Shown piece by piece: positions 25,595 through 34,645 of a DNA stretch of 64,000 bases. Source of the DNA: Marinobacter arenosus (GTDB taxonomy: Bacteria > Pseudomonadota > Gammaproteobacteria > Pseudomonadales > Oleiphilaceae); assembly GCF_019264345.1 (NCBI RefSeq), contig NZ_JAHVAO010000001.1, positions 1,488,001 to 1,552,000 on the forward strand, read 5' to 3'. Below the pieces are notes generated by a model that saw nothing but the letters and a program-made list of their open reading frames with translations, ran no database searches and had not been told where the DNA came from. Position 1 is the first letter of the stretch. Every line of letters starts with the position of its first letter. Position numbers and translations under genes: made by a program.

Positions 25595-28500
25595 ATGTTT
25601 ACCAAAGTACTGATCGCCAACCGGGGTGAAATCGCCGTTCGCACCATTCGCACCCTCAAGGCCATGGGCGTCGGCAGCGTGGCTGTCTATTCCCATCAGG
25701 ACCGGCACAGCCTACACGTGACCCTGGCGGATGAAGCCGTGGCCCTGACCGGCAACGGTGCCAGCGAAACCTACCTCGATAAGGCCCAGATTCTGTCCGC
25801 CGCCAAGCACACCGGTGCCGAGGCGATTATTCCGGGCTATGGCTTTCTCTCCGAGAACGCCGAGTTTGCCGAAGCCTGCGAGGCGGGCGGCATTGCCTTC
25901 ATTGGCCCGACGCCGGACCAGATGCGTGAATTCGGCCTCAAACACCGGGCCCGTGAACTGGCGGAAGCCGCCGGTGTGCCTCTGGCACCGGGCAGTGGCC
26001 TGCTGGACAGTCGGGACGAAGCCGTGGCCACCGCCGAACGCCTCGGCTACCCGGTGATGCTGAAAAGCACCGCCGGCGGTGGCGGCATCGGCCTGACCCG
26101 CTGCAACAGCGAGAGCGAACTGAAAGACGCCTTCGAGACCGTGCGCCGGCAGGGCCAGAGTTTCTTCAATGACAGCGGCGTGTTTCTGGAGCGTTTCATC
26201 GCCCGGGCCCGCCATGTGGAAGTGCAGATCTTTGGCGATGGCGAAGGAAACGTCGTCGCCCTGGGTGAACGGGACTGCTCCCTGCAGCGCCGGAACCAGA
26301 AGGTGGTGGAGGAAACCCCGGCCCCCAACCTGCCGGCGGCCACCCGCCAGAAGATGCTGGATGCGGCCGTGTCCCTCGGCCAGTCGGTCAATTACCGCTC
26401 CGCGGGCACAGTGGAGTACATCTACGACGCCGACCGGGACGAATTCTATTTCCTGGAAGTGAATACCCGCTTACAGGTTGAGCACCCGGTGACCGAGTCC
26501 GTTACCGGACTGGACCTGATCGAGTGGATGCTGAGAATCGCCGCCGGCGAGAGCCCGGCGCTGGCCGGCTTCGAACCCGAGCTGAACGGGGCCTCCATGG
26601 AAGTGCGCATCTACGCCGAGGATCCGCTGAAGGACTTCCAGCCCTCCCCCGGCGAGCTGACCGACGTGCACTGGCCGGAAGACGGCGTGCGGGTGGATAC
26701 CTGGGTGGAAAACGGCAGCGAGGTGTCCGCCCACTACGACCCGATGATCGCCAAGCTGATCGTGCACGGCACCGACCGCGCCGACGCCCTGGCGAAGCTG
26801 AAAGCCGCCCTCGCCGAGACCCGGCTGATGGGCATTGCCACCAACCTGGATTACCTGCGCCAGGTGGTGGCCCAGCCCAGCTTTGCCGAGGGTGTGGTCT
26901 CCACCCGGGCGCTGGAGCGTTTCGAGTTCAACCCGTCCGTGGCGGAGGTGGTCAAGCCGGGCACCTACACCACCGTGCAGGACTACCCCGGGCGCGTCGG
27001 TTACTGGAACATTGGCGTACCGCCCAGTGGCCCCATGGACGACTACGCCTTCCGCATTGCCAACCGTATCGTCGGCAACCACCATGAAGCGGCGGGCCTG
27101 GAGGCGACATTGATCGGCCCCAGCCTGAAATTCCACAAGGATGCCGTGGTGGCGCTGACCGGTGCGCTTACTGAAGCGACCCTCGACGACGAGCCGGTGG
27201 CCTTCTGGGCGCCCATCACCGTCAAGGCCGGTCAGGTTCTGGCGGTCGGCAAGGCCATCAAGGGCTGCCGTACCTATCTCGCGGTGCGCGGCGGGTTCGA
27301 CGTGCCGGTGTACCTCGGCAGCCGTTCCACCTTTGCCCTGGGCCAGTTTGGCGGCCACGGCGGCCGGCCCCTGCGCCCCGGTGACATGCTGGGCATCAGC
27401 CAGATCGCCCTGCCGGCCTGCACAACAACCGCGCCGACGCACGATCCGGCCCCGGCCGATCCGGACCTGATTCCGGACTACCCCGACCACTGGGAAATCG
27501 GCGTGCTTTATGGCCCCCACGGTGCCCCGGACTTCTTCACCGAACAATCGATCGAAACCTTCTTCGAGCAAGATTGGGAAGTGCATTACAACTCCAACCG
27601 CCTGGGCATCCGCCTGAACGGCCCCAAGCCGGCGTTTACCCGCGCCGACGGCGGCGAAGCGGGCCTGCACCCGTCCAATATCCACGACTGCGAGTACGCC
27701 ATCGGCTCCATCAACTTCACCGGTGACATGCCGGTGATCCTTACCAAGGATGGGCCCAGCCTGGGTGGCTTCGTGTGCCCGGTCACCATCGCCAAGGCCG
27801 AACTCTGGAAAGTCGGCCAGGTGAAACCCGGCGATACCATCCGGTTCGTGGCGATGGATAACGACACGGCGGTCCAGCTCGCCAAGCGCCAGGAACTGGC
27901 GATCAAGAGCCTGATAGCGCCGCCCGCCGTGAACCTTGTCAAACCGGACCTGGCACCGTTGAACGGCCTCTCCGCGACGATCCTGGCGCACCTCGACGAA
28001 ACCGACGGCCGGCCGGAAGTCACTTACCGGCAGGCCGGCGACCAGTACATCCTGATGGAATATGGCCCCAACGTGATGGACCTCGGCGTGCGCCTGCGCA
28101 TCCACGCGCTGATGGAGGCGATTGCCGACGTGCAACCCGCCGGCCTCCTGGAATTGTCGCCCGGTGTACGCTCGCTGCAACTGCGATACGACGCGCGCAT
28201 CCTGTCGCAGCAGGCGCTGATGCAGTACCTGCTGGACCTCGAAGCCACGCTGCCACCCACCGACGAGCTGCAGGTTCGAAGCCGGGTGATTCACCTGCCC
28301 ATGGCGTTCGAGGACAGCGCCACCCTGGAGGCCGTGGACAAGTACCGCCAGTCTGTACGCGATACCGCCCCCTGGCTGCCCAACAACGTCGACTTCATGC
28401 AGCGCATCAACGGCCTGCCATCCCGGGAAGACGTGCGGGATATCCTGTTCTCGGCACGGTACCTGGTGCTGGGACTGGGCGACGTCTACCTGGGCGCGCC

Positions 28501-29227
28501 CTGCGCGGTGCCGCTGGACCCGCGCCACCGGATGCTCACCTCCAAATACAACCCGGCCCGGACCTACACCGCCGAGGGCACCGTCGGGATTGGCGGTGTG
28601 TATATGTGCATCTACGGCATGGATTCCCCGGGTGGCTACCAGCTGGTGGGCCGCACCCTGCCGATCTGGAACAAGTACCTGAAGAATCCCCAGTTCGCGG
28701 AGGGCGCGCCCTGGCTGCTGCGGTTCTTCGACCAGGTGTGCTATTACCCGGTCACCGAGGCGGAGCTGGATGAGATGCGCGACCAGTTCCGGGCCGGCCA
28801 GCTGACCGTAAAGATCGAGGAAGAAACCTTCGACCTGAAATCCCATCAGGCCTTCCTGGACGCCAACGCCGATTCCATCGCCGAGTTCCGGGAAATGCAG
28901 CAGGCGGCCTACGCCAAAGAGGTGGCACTGTGGAAGGAAAGCGAGGCCGAAGAACTCGATCGCCTGGCCAAGGCGCCGCCGAAAGCGGACGCCTCTGACC
29001 TGGCCCAATTCGGGGAGCTGGTGAGCGCGGAGATCGCCGGCAACATCTGGAAGTGCCTGGTCAAACCCGGCGACACCGTCGCCCAGGGTGATCCATTGAT
29101 GATTGTCGAGGCTATGAAAATGGAGTTCGAGGTGAATGCTACGCTGACCGGAACGATCAGCGCCATGCACGTTGAGCCCGGCAGGGCCGTCACTCCCGGC
29201 GAACCGTTGTTGAGCATCGAGGTCTGA
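25595..29227 (+). CDS. uca: Urea carboxylase (biotin-dependent)
   Basis: 1210 residues. Biotin carboxylase domain at about 1-450 (MFTKVLIANRGEIAVRTIR, STAGGGGIGL, HVEVQIFGDGEGN), a KipA/KipI-type carboxyltransferase region at about 455-1000 (SGPMDDYAFRIANRIVGN, GPHGAPDFFT), and a biotinyl domain at the end with VEAMKMEF, Lys1175 being the biotin site. Urea plus bicarbonate and ATP gives allophanate. Some such enzymes act on guanidine with helper proteins CgdAB; none is encoded here, and urtA-E and urease lie next door, so urea is the likelier substrate. Confidence 0.95.
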   Translation: MFTKVLIANRGEIAVRTIRTLKAMGVGSVAVYSHQDRHSLHVTLADEAVALTGNGASETYLDKAQILSAAKHTGAEAIIPGYGFLSENAEFAEACEAGGIAFIGPTPDQMREFGLKHRARELAEAAGVPLAPGSGLLDSRDEAVATAERLGYPVMLKSTAGGGGIGLTRCNSESELKDAFETVRRQGQSFFNDSGVFLERFIARARHVEVQIFGDGEGNVVALGERDCSLQRRNQKVVEETPAPNLPAATRQKMLDAAVSLGQSVNYRSAGTVEYIYDADRDEFYFLEVNTRLQVEHPVTESVTGLDLIEWMLRIAAGESPALAGFEPELNGASMEVRIYAEDPLKDFQPSPGELTDVHWPEDGVRVDTWVENGSEVSAHYDPMIAKLIVHGTDRADALAKLKAALAETRLMGIATNLDYLRQVVAQPSFAEGVVSTRALERFEFNPSVAEVVKPGTYTTVQDYPGRVGYWNIGVPPSGPMDDYAFRIANRIVGNHHEAAGLEATLIGPSLKFHKDAVVALTGALTEATLDDEPVAFWAPITVKAGQVLAVGKAIKGCRTYLAVRGGFDVPVYLGSRSTFALGQFGGHGGRPLRPGDMLGISQIALPACTTTAPTHDPAPADPDLIPDYPDHWEIGVLYGPHGAPDFFTEQSIETFFEQDWEVHYNSNRLGIRLNGPKPAFTRADGGEAGLHPSNIHDCEYAIGSINFTGDMPVILTKDGPSLGGFVCPVTIAKAELWKVGQVKPGDTIRFVAMDNDTAVQLAKRQELAIKSLIAPPAVNLVKPDLAPLNGLSATILAHLDETDGRPEVTYRQAGDQYILMEYGPNVMDLGVRLRIHALMEAIADVQPAGLLELSPGVRSLQLRYDARILSQQALMQYLLDLEATLPPTDELQVRSRVIHLPMAFEDSATLEAVDKYRQSVRDTAPWLPNNVDFMQRINGLPSREDVRDILFSARYLVLGLGDVYLGAPCAVPLDPRHRMLTSKYNPARTYTAEGTVGIGGVYMCIYGMDSPGGYQLVGRTLPIWNKYLKNPQFAEGAPWLLRFFDQVCYYPVTEAELDEMRDQFRAGQLTVKIEEETFDLKSHQAFLDANADSIAEFREMQQAAYAKEVALWKESEAEELDRLAKAPPKADASDLAQFGELVSAEIAGNIWKCLVKPGDTVAQGDPLMIVEAMKMEFEVNATLTGTISAMHVEPGRAVTPGEPLLSIEV

Positions 29228-29278
29228 GCGCTTCCCGCTCCCAGGAACAGGGCAACCACGAATAGGGCGAACACGAAA

Positions 29279-29995
29279 ATGGCAACCAACACCAAACGAA
29301 AAGAGTCGATGGCCGACCGGGTCTACGAGGCCCTGAAGGATGACATCTTTGAGTTCCGCCTGATCCCCGGTGACAAGTTCAGCGAGGGCGATGTGGGAAC
29401 TCGCCTGCATGCCAGCCGGACCCCGGTTCGGGAGGCGCTTTACCGGCTGCAGCGGGAGGGCTACGTGGAGGTCCTGTTCCGCAGCGGCTGGCAGGTGAAG
29501 CCGTTTGATTTCCAGCAGGTGGAGGAGCTGTACGATCTGCGGATTACCCTGGAGCGGGCGGCGATGCACAAGATCTGCGCCTTGCCGGAAGAGCCCTCGG
29601 CCATCCGGATGCTCACGGCGATCTGGAACCCGGACCATCCGTCGGAACGGGCGGTGGGCAGCACGGTTCGGGCACTGGACGAAAGCTTTCACTGCGACCT
29701 GGTGGCCGCCGCAGGCAACCGCGAGATGACGCGGATTCACCGGGAGATCACCGATCGCCTGCGCATTATCCGGCGGCTGGACTTCACTCGGGATGACCGG
29801 GTGGATGCCACCTACATCGAACACGCCGCCATTCTGGACGCGATTCGCAAGGGCATGGCCAGCGAGGCGGCGGATCGCCTGACTCACCACATTCGGGCGA
29901 GCCAGAAGGCGGTTCGGGAAATCACCATGGAGCGAATCCGGGAAGCGGCGGAGGCCCACCGCAGCGGGCAAAAGATTGCCTCCCACGGGGTGTAA
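29279..29995 (+). CDS. GntR-family regulator (FadR/FCD type) of the urea genes
   Basis: 238 residues. N-terminal winged helix-turn-helix (MADRVYEALKDDIFEFRLIPGDKF, then VGTRLHASRTPVREALYRLQREGYV) and a C-terminal FCD helical ligand domain with Arg/His metal-site residues (EHAAILDAIRKG, HHIRASQKAV). It closes the plus-strand operon, so it is the obvious local regulator. Candidate binding sites are the two GTATACAAG motifs at 23511 and 23712. Confidence 0.88.
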   Translation: MATNTKRKESMADRVYEALKDDIFEFRLIPGDKFSEGDVGTRLHASRTPVREALYRLQREGYVEVLFRSGWQVKPFDFQQVEELYDLRITLERAAMHKICALPEEPSAIRMLTAIWNPDHPSERAVGSTVRALDESFHCDLVAAAGNREMTRIHREITDRLRIIRRLDFTRDDRVDATYIEHAAILDAIRKGMASEAADRLTHHIRASQKAVREITMERIREAAEAHRSGQKIASHGV

Positions 29996-30043
29996 ATCCT
30001 GAACTCGCGTTCATTCTGTGACTGTCCGGAATGCTTACAGGTC

Positions 30044-30061
30044 TGTAAGACATATCGCACA
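30044..30061 (+). promoter_or_regulatory. Candidate GacA/UvrY binding site
   Basis: TGTAAG ACATAT CGCACA fits the Gac upstream element TGTAAG-NNATNN-CTTACA with a perfect left half, the central AT in place, and 4 of 6 in the right half. An overlapping perfect palindrome, CTTACAG GT CTGTAAG-like (30034-30049), is also present. It lies about 65 bases upstream of the RNA start. Confidence 0.55.
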
Positions 30062-30082
30062 TCCCCCGGAGCGTATCTCCGG

Positions 30083-30110
30083 TTTGTACACACCGGATCC
30101 CCGGTAGAAT
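30083..30110 (+). promoter_or_regulatory. Sigma-70-type promoter of the CsrB-like RNA
   Basis: -35 TTTGTA (30083-30088), 16-base spacer, -10 TAGAAT (30105-30110). It predicts a start near 30117, where the first GGA hairpin begins. Confidence 0.6.
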
Positions 30111-30116
30111 GGGAAC

Positions 30117-30345
30117 TGTCAGGGATGACAAGCCAGCAAGGAACGTTGGCTCATGGAAGATAGCTCCAGGGATTTGGAGTTGCCCTAGGGATCAGGGCTT
30201 ACATGGAAGATCGCATGGATGAAGTGCTCAGGATGAGCGCATAGCCTGAAGGATCAGGCAGGGGTCAGCCACGGAATTCGGGATCACAGGGAATGTGGTC
30301 CTGACCGTGCACTCGTTCCGGCTGTTTGCGTCCCGGCAACATCAC
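30117..30345 (+). ncRNA. CsrB/RsmZ-type RNA that sequesters CsrA (RsmA)
   Basis: About fourteen GGA motifs occur in the 190 bases after 30110, most in small hairpin loops: TGTCA GGGA TGACA (30117-30130), CTCCA GGGATT TGGAG (30164-30179), GCCCT AGGGATC AGGGC (30182-30198), GCTCA GGA TGAGC (30226-30238), GCCTGA AGGA TCAGGC (30244-30259) and GATCACA GGGAA TGTGGTC (30282-30300). Single-stranded AUGGA motifs lie between them. This is the hallmark of RNAs that titrate CsrA and are switched on by the GacS/GacA (BarA/UvrY) system. The 3' end is uncertain because no hairpin with a T-run is evident. Confidence 0.85.
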
Positions 30346-30377
30346 AAGACGACAATCAGTATCAGGAACTCACTTCT

Positions 30378-30647
30378 ATGAACCGTACTCCGTTAATTGC
30401 CACCCTCGTTCTGCTGTTCAGCCTCATGACGGGCTTTGCCCAGGCCGAGCCGGCTGCCATCAACATCAATACCGCCGATGTCACCACCCTCGCCGAGCTT
30501 ACTGGCGTGGGCCAGAGCAAGGCCGAAGCCATTGTGGCCTACCGCGAAGCCAACGGCCCGTTTGCAGCGCCGCAGGACCTGGCGAACGTGAAAGGCATTG
30601 GCGAGCGTACCATCGAGAAGAACGCCGAACGCCTGACCGTGAAGTGA
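30378..30647 (+). CDS. ComEA-type helix-hairpin-helix protein
   Basis: 89 residues: a signal peptide (TPLIATLVLLFSLMTGFAQA, cut before EPAA) and a single helix-hairpin-helix domain with NINTADVTTLAELTGVGQSKA, VAYREANGPFAAP and VKGIGERTIEKNAE. The secreted, single-domain form is the Gram-negative ComEA type that binds DNA in the periplasm and ratchets it in during natural transformation. It stands directly downstream of the CsrB-like RNA. Confidence 0.9.
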   Translation: MNRTPLIATLVLLFSLMTGFAQAEPAAININTADVTTLAELTGVGQSKAEAIVAYREANGPFAAPQDLANVKGIGERTIEKNAERLTVK

Positions 30648-30694
30648 CCTCCTCTGCGGGCGGCGGCCGTGGTCGCTGCCTGCACCCGGCACCC

Positions 30695-31510
30695 CTAGTG
30701 CCGCGCCCTGAAAAGATACTCGTCCGGCGCCAGATCATTGCGGACCGCAGCGCGAATGGACGCGTCAATCCGGCTACTGTTCAACTCATGCAGACCGCAG
30801 CGGGCAAGCGCCTTGCGGACATTCACACTTTGGCCCAGGTATTCGTACAGCACCCTCGCGCAACACGGCATACGTTCACTGTTGTCTGAAACGCCGATCT
30901 TCAACCCGGTCAATCGCGTCACCCGGTTTCTGAAACTGGGGAAGAGAATGGTCTGGGTGATCTCGTGGCAATTCAGCGTTTCATAGTCCACCAGGAACAG
31001 CCTGTCGGTCAGGAGATAGGCGATGCCCTGATACCGATTGTGGCAGGGCGGCTCGTTGCTCGATGCCCGCATCCGTTCCGTGCGCTGGAAAACGACGCGA
31101 TTGCCCTGGCGCTCAAGACACACGAGGTTCTGGAGGACCTTCCCGGGCGCAGACATGGATTGGTAGTACTCGTAGTAGTAGCCCAGGTAGTTCTCAATAT
31201 CGCCCCGAGCCCCGCCATCGAGTCTGTCCAGGTGCGTCTGGATGAGTTCCTCTTCCTGGTTGGGCTGCGCCTTGACCCTCGGGCGCACATCAACCACCCG
31301 TTGAAACTGGCCGTGCGGCAACAGTATTTCCTGTTCGTTTACCCCGAAAAACTCACACAGACGACGCAGCGTGCTCGCTGACGGTTTGTGTTGGCCGCTG
31401 AGATACCGGTTGAATTGCGGGCGGTTGATTCCAAGACGACGACACACCTCTGCAATCGATTTGTAGTAACTGCAGAGCAGCCTGAGATTCTGAGCCAGAT
31501 CCGGATGCAT
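30695..31510 (-). CDS. XRE-family transcriptional regulator
   Basis: 271 residues. The N-terminal Cro/C1-type helix-turn-helix (about 8-60, SIAEVCRRLGINRPQFNRYLS, LRRLCEFFGVNEQEILL) is followed by a ~200-residue domain of unknown fold with several conserved-looking aromatic stretches (NYLGYYYEYYQSM). No helix-turn-helix repeat. It is transcribed away from the AGCS-aspA-ansA operon, 178 bases apart, and may control it, possibly sensing an amino acid. Confidence 0.82.
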   Translation of the reverse strand: MHPDLAQNLRLLCSYYKSIAEVCRRLGINRPQFNRYLSGQHKPSASTLRRLCEFFGVNEQEILLPHGQFQRVVDVRPRVKAQPNQEEELIQTHLDRLDGGARGDIENYLGYYYEYYQSMSAPGKVLQNLVCLERQGNRVVFQRTERMRASSNEPPCHNRYQGIAYLLTDRLFLVDYETLNCHEITQTILFPSFRNRVTRLTGLKIGVSDNSERMPCCARVLYEYLGQSVNVRKALARCGLHELNSSRIDASIRAAVRNDLAPDEYLFRARH

Positions 31511-31688
31511 TGGGTGTATCGCTCTTTTTTACCTAAAGAAAGCCAGTGCGCCAACTTGCACTAGCGCGACTTGACGCTGTTACCGCGCCAGAGTGCGTCT
31601 ACTCATCAATGACCTGCGAATTCTAGCAGGGGTGCCCGGTTGGTTAAATGAAAGCTTCGCACAACAACAATCATTGTCGGAGTTGCTT

Positions 31689-33167
31689 ATGTTCGAGTTT
31701 CTGAGCGAATTGCTATGGGGCAAGATTCTCATTGCGCTGCTGGTCACTGTCGGTATCGGGTTCACCGTTGCCTCCCGTTTCGTTCAATTCCGTTATTTTG
31801 GGCGCATGTTCCGGATTCTGAGCGCCAGTCAGGCCTTTCAGAAAGACAAGCATGGCCATCTCAGTTCCTTCCAGGCGCTGCTGCTCTCGGTGGCCGGTCG
31901 GGTCGGCGGGGGCAATATCGCTGGCGTGGCGGTTGCCATCACGCTGGGCGGTCCCGGCGCCGTTTTCTGGATGTGGGTGGTTGGCCTGATGGGCATGGCC
32001 ACCAGCTTCCTCGAATGTTCACTGGCCCAGACGTACAAGGTGGCTGAACCGGACGGCACGTATCGCGGTGGCCCGGCGCACTACATTTCCCGGGGCCTTG
32101 GCGCCCGCTGGAAGTGGATGGCGGGCCTGTACTCTGTCCTGTTGCTGCTGACCTTCGGCTTTGGGTTTACCGCGCTGCAATCCTATGCGGTTGCGACCTC
32201 GGTAGACGACGCGTTCGGCGTTCCCGTTTTCTATACCGGCATTGCACTGGCGATGGTGGTAGGCCTGATCATCTTTGGTGGTGTTCGCCGCATCGCCCGA
32301 GTGGCTGAATTTCTGGTTCCGCTCATGGCTGGCAGCTATCTGCTGATCACGGCCGTCGTTCTTGCGCTGAACATCGACCACATCCCGGATGTCTTCATGC
32401 TCATCGTCAACAGCGCGTTCGGTCTCGAGCCTGTCGTTGGCGGAGGCATTGGTGCCGCCATTCTGATGGGGGTCAAACGCGGCCTGTTTTCGAATGAGGC
32501 AGGCCTTGGCAGTGCGCCAAACGTCGCGGCGGTGGCCTATGTACCCCACCCCGCCAATCAGGGCATCGTTCAGGCGTTCTCGGTGTTTATCGACACGCTC
32601 ATCATCTGCTCGTCGACGGCGTTTATTATCCTGCTGAGCGGGATTTACGATCCCAACACCCTGAGCGATGTTGGAGGCGTTGCCCTGACGCAATCCGCCC
32701 TTGCAGATCACGTGGGTGACTGGGGCCGCAGCTTTGTAAGTGTTGCGCTGATGCTCTTCGGTTTCAGCACGATTCTCTACAATTACTATCTCGGTGAGAA
32801 CAGCATTAACTTCTTCAGCACCCAGAACCAGAATTTCTTCAACTCGTTCCGAGTGGCCATCATTGGTCTGGTCTGTTGGGGCGCCACCACTGACCTGGGC
32901 ACGGTGTTTGGTTTTGCAGACGTCACTATGGGTCTGCTGGCTCTCGTAAACCTGATCGCCCTGATCGCCCTGTTCAAGCCTGGCCTGCGCATCCTGAAGG
33001 ACTTCGACGGCCAGATTGCCGAGGGAATCGAACAACCCGTTTTCGATGCTGCCCGCTTCCAGGACATGAATGTGGATGCCACAGCGTGGGAGCTCGAACC
33101 GGAAGATATCGAACGGGCTCAGAACCGGGCTCGCCGGGCTCTCGAACCTGCGCCGGAACGATCCTGA
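31689..33167 (+). CDS. Sodium:alanine/glycine symporter family transporter (AGCS)
   Basis: 492 residues from ATG 31689, chosen because GGAG lies six bases upstream and the family begins at this point (MFEFLSELLWGKILIALL). Around ten to eleven membrane helices are visible. AGCS signatures include the SVAGRVGGGNIAGVAVAITLGGPGAVFWMW region, GLFSNEAGLGSAPN and the GxGE-like LGENSINFF. Given aspA and ansA behind it, the substrate may be asparagine or aspartate and not alanine; this is inference from position only. Confidence 0.9.
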   Translation: MFEFLSELLWGKILIALLVTVGIGFTVASRFVQFRYFGRMFRILSASQAFQKDKHGHLSSFQALLLSVAGRVGGGNIAGVAVAITLGGPGAVFWMWVVGLMGMATSFLECSLAQTYKVAEPDGTYRGGPAHYISRGLGARWKWMAGLYSVLLLLTFGFGFTALQSYAVATSVDDAFGVPVFYTGIALAMVVGLIIFGGVRRIARVAEFLVPLMAGSYLLITAVVLALNIDHIPDVFMLIVNSAFGLEPVVGGGIGAAILMGVKRGLFSNEAGLGSAPNVAAVAYVPHPANQGIVQAFSVFIDTLIICSSTAFIILLSGIYDPNTLSDVGGVALTQSALADHVGDWGRSFVSVALMLFGFSTILYNYYLGENSINFFSTQNQNFFNSFRVAIIGLVCWGATTDLGTVFGFADVTMGLLALVNLIALIALFKPGLRILKDFDGQIAEGIEQPVFDAARFQDMNVDATAWELEPEDIERAQNRARRALEPAPERS

Positions 33168-33175
33168 TCGCACCT

Positions 33176-33198
33176 GGCGGCCCCACCTGAGGGCCGCC
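33176..33198 (+). terminator. Intercistronic hairpin after the AGCS gene
   Basis: GGCGGCCC (33176-33183) pairs with GGGCCGCC (33191-33198) around a 7-base loop, followed by a T-rich but broken stretch (TTCCCTGTTCTTGTT). Probably a partial terminator that reduces aspA and ansA expression. Confidence 0.55.
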
Positions 33199-33241
33199 AT
33201 TCCCTGTTCTTGTTGCCTCACCGCAAGGAAACCCCCAAGCC

Positions 33242-34645
33242 ATGAACACTCGCACCGAACACGACCTCCTTGGTGATCTACCCGTACCGGCCGACGCCTG
33301 GTACGGCATCCAGACTCAACGCGCACTGAATAACTTTTCGATCACGGGCGTACCCATCAGCCACTTCCCACACCTGGTTCGGGCCCTGGTGATGGTGAAA
33401 AAGGCAGCGGCCATGGCCAACCGCGACCTTGGAGACCTGGAACCCCATAAGGCGGAGGCCATTATTGCGGCATGCGATGACATAATCGGTGGGACATTGC
33501 ATGACCAGTTTGTGGTCGACCTTATTCAGGGTGGTGCCGGAACCTCCACCAACATGAATGCCAATGAGGTAATCGCCAACCTGGCACTCGAAAAGCTGGG
33601 ACACGGCAAGGGCGAGTACCAACATCTTCATCCGAACGATGACGTCAACCGGTCGCAATCCACGAATGACGCCTACCCCACGGCGGTGTGCCTCGCAGTC
33701 CAGTTTGCTGCGGAACCCCTGGAGCAGGTAATTACCCACCTCAAGGAAAGCCTGGAGGAGAAGGGGCGGCAGTTTGACCACGTCGTGAAGATGGGGCGTA
33801 CCCAGCTTCAGGATGCCGTCCCCATGACCCTGGGCCAGGAATTCGAGGCATTCGGCGTGAACCTCGGCGAGGATATTGATCGCCTGCACGAAGCCAGCCG
33901 ACTGCTCTGTGAAGTAAACCTCGGGGGCACCGCCATTGGCACCGGGATCAATACTCACCCCCTGTACAAGAAACTTGCGGTTGGCTACCTGGCCCAAATC
34001 TCCGGAAAGCCGCTCGTCTCCGCGAGCAATCTGGTGGAGGCGTCTTCGGACATGGGCGCTTTTGTGCTGTTCTCGGGCATCCTCAAGCGCTTCGCGGTCA
34101 AGCTCGGGAAAATGTGCAATGATCTCAGACTGCTGTCGTCTGGTCCGCGGACGGGCCTGGGGGAAATTCTCCTGCCGGCGGTTCAACCGGGCTCTTCGAT
34201 CATGCCCGGCAAAGTCAATCCAGTCATTCCCGAAGCGGTGAATCAAACCGCCTATCAGGTCATTGCCAGTGACCTTGCCGTAACCCTTGCAGCGGAAGCC
34301 GGACAGCTTCAGTTGAATGCGATGGAACCCATGATCGTCTATAACCTGCTCAATTCCATGAAAATGCTGGGGTCCGCCTGCAGCATGCTGGATGACCGAT
34401 GCATTCAGGGCATTCGCGCCAACACCGAGCAGTGCGCGCGGCACCTGGACAACAGCATTGGCATTGTCACGGCCCTCGTTCCGAGGATCGGCTACGCCAA
34501 CGCCACCCGGATTGCCTCGAAAGCACTCAACACCGGATCTACCGTGCGCGAGCTGGTGCTGGACGAAGGCCTGCTGGATGCCGAGGCCCTTGACCGGCTG
34601 CTTTCTCCCAGATCCATGCTCGCGCCGGCGGGAGACTGGCTGTGA
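33242..34645 (+). CDS. aspA: Aspartate ammonia-lyase
   Basis: 467 residues of the fumarase/aspartase superfamily. The signature GSSIMPGKVNPVIPE carries the catalytic Ser loop; NSTNDAYPT-like SQSTNDAYPTAV, GRTQLQDAVPMTLGQEF and NSIGIVTALVPRIGY support aspartase over fumarase. It deaminates aspartate to fumarate plus ammonia in the cytoplasm. Stop overlaps the GTG start of ansA. Confidence 0.92.
   Translation: MNTRTEHDLLGDLPVPADAWYGIQTQRALNNFSITGVPISHFPHLVRALVMVKKAAAMANRDLGDLEPHKAEAIIAACDDIIGGTLHDQFVVDLIQGGAGTSTNMNANEVIANLALEKLGHGKGEYQHLHPNDDVNRSQSTNDAYPTAVCLAVQFAAEPLEQVITHLKESLEEKGRQFDHVVKMGRTQLQDAVPMTLGQEFEAFGVNLGEDIDRLHEASRLLCEVNLGGTAIGTGINTHPLYKKLAVGYLAQISGKPLVSASNLVEASSDMGAFVLFSGILKRFAVKLGKMCNDLRLLSSGPRTGLGEILLPAVQPGSSIMPGKVNPVIPEAVNQTAYQVIASDLAVTLAAEAGQLQLNAMEPMIVYNLLNSMKMLGSACSMLDDRCIQGIRANTEQCARHLDNSIGIVTALVPRIGYANATRIASKALNTGSTVRELVLDEGLLDAEALDRLLSPRSMLAPAGDWL

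Larger units (their letters stand above)
29996..30377. other. Intergenic region carrying a regulatory RNA gene
   Basis: 382 bases without a protein gene. It holds a GacA-like upstream site, a promoter, and the GGA-rich RNA described below. The last ~30 bases include AGGAAC before the 30378 start. Confidence 0.8.

Noticed and set aside
26471-29986. A 1171-codon open frame antisense to the urea carboxylase and GntR genes
   Set aside because: The sense strand encodes an intact urea carboxylase with all domains. The antisense frame is rich in Gly, Val, His and Arg with no recognisable domain, a usual by-product of GC-rich codon use.
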